Of a stretch of DNA of 64,000 nucleotides, positions 63,429 to 64,000 are shown in pieces (the first letter of the stretch is position 1; each line of letters opens with the position of its first letter). The notes below the pieces were generated by a model, which saw nothing but the letters and a program-made list of their open reading frames with translations, had not been told where the DNA came from and made no database searches. The DNA comes from JAOTWJ01 sp036398175 (GTDB lineage Bacteria > Gemmatimonadota > Gemmatimonadetes > Gemmatimonadales > GWC2-71-9), in assembly GCA_036398175.1 (NCBI GenBank), contig DASWHL010000037.1, positions 62,001 to 126,000 of the forward strand. The letters are read 5' to 3'. The position numbers were made by a program, and so were the translations under genes.

Positions 63429-64000
63429 CCGCCGGAATGTGCACCAATCGGCGGGGCTTCGCGCTGCCCGCCGTGATCCTCCTCGTGGCCCTGCTCACCG
63501 TCCTGCTGACGAGCGGCCTCACCCGCGCGCGGGTCGAACATCAGCTTGCGGAGGCCAGCGACGAAACCGCGGCCGCGCTGGCCATCGCGCAAAGCGGGCT
63601 GCAGACGTATTTCGGCACGGTCGTGACGCTGCCCGCCGACGGCGACTCGACGCGCATCAACGTGACCGGCGGCTTCGCGAACGTCATCACCCACCTGGTG
63701 CGCCGACCGGCCGACACGACGCAACGGATCCTCTACCTGGTGCGCTCGACCGGCATCGTGATCAATCCCGGGGTCGGCCCCACCCCGCAGGCTCAGCGCA
63801 CGGTGGCACAGTTCGCGGAGTGGGAATACGGGTACATCCTCCGGCGGGGCGTGTTGACGGCCGCGAACGGTCAGCGCCACTTGAACAACAACTCCGACCC
63901 GGCGCGTCTCGAAGTGAACGGCAACGACCAGTGCGGCGTGGACGCCCCCATTCCGGGCATCCGCACGCCGGACCTCGCGTGGGCCGGCCCGGCGGACCCC
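63425..64000 (+). CDS. PilX-like minor pilin, truncated by the window edge
   Basis: 192 codons without a stop to the end of the window. Leader MTAGMCTNRRG|FALPAVILLVALLTVLLTSGLTRARVEHQLAEASDETAAALAIAQSGLQ: the hydrophobic helix and A-x-x-x-A-x-SG pattern are those of PilX/GspK-type proteins. Here +5 is a valine region rather than Glu, as in GspK-like members. ATGA overlap with the preceding gene. The C-terminal domain is incomplete. Confidence 0.7.
   Translation, partial: MTAGMCTNRRGFALPAVILLVALLTVLLTSGLTRARVEHQLAEASDETAAALAIAQSGLQTYFGTVVTLPADGDSTRINVTGGFANVITHLVRRPADTTQRILYLVRSTGIVINPGVGPTPQAQRTVAQFAEWEYGYILRRGVLTAANGQRHLNNNSDPARLEVNGNDQCGVDAPIPGIRTPDLAWAGPADP

Overview
The window is about 70% G+C, densely packed, and comes from a Gram-negative (diderm) bacterium. 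It encodes a TamA/BamA-type barrel, TamB, a TonB-dependent receptor, small outer-membrane barrels and lipoproteins. The primary-type sigma factor lacks region 1.1, as in Bacteroidetes, and there is an actinobacterial-style E2-E1 fused 2-oxoglutarate dehydrogenase. This mix fits Gemmatimonadota best, but that placement is an inference. I see no rRNA, tRNA, CRISPR array, transposase or prophage.

Layout. 1-8.9 kb: end of a carboxypeptidase-regulatory-domain protein, then a minus-strand envelope operon (TamA-like, TamB, lipid kinase, zinc-ribbon protein, P1 peptidase). 9.0-14.5 kb: PBP4-type peptidase, ferredoxin-NADP reductase, and an adenosyltransferase-PhzF-AroB operon. 14.6-22.7 kb: sigma factor with a clear promoter, then six genes joined by 4-nt overlaps (Lon-N domain, GlcD, GlcE, GlcF, YgfZ, NRAMP-like). 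22.7-33.4 kb: lipoprotein, Tat-exported mannosidase-C-domain protein, AAA+ ATPase and its probable VWA partner, separated by a cytidylate-kinase-like gene, TonB receptor, MFS transporter and four-helix-bundle gene. 33.5-46.6 kb: UbiE-like methyltransferase, OdhA-type dehydrogenase, YggT, histone-deacetylase-like protein, amidohydrolase, DUF167, holin-like protein, then a minus-strand set (polyphosphate phosphotransferase, lipoprotein, alkyltransferase-like protein, barrel). 46.6-54 kb: one-carbon/methionine cluster with a riboswitch-like leader, MetH, an Hcy-methyltransferase/MTHFR fusion and a separate MTHFR-like gene. 54-61.6 kb: SDR, a short conserved-looking protein, MscS channel, ALDH16-type dehydrogenase, DeoC. 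61.8-64 kb: minor type IV pilins running off the edge.

Most notable non-coding signals: (1) a SAM-II-like aptamer followed by an intrinsic terminator in front of metH; (2) short 8-9-bp tandem repeats, often in inverted pairs, between genes and also in frame inside genes; (3) near-absence of the palindrome RTCGAY (about six sites found by eye in 64 kb), with two of the six beside or inside the four-helix-bundle gene that is bracketed by inverted repeat arrays; (4) several apparently leaderless promoters.
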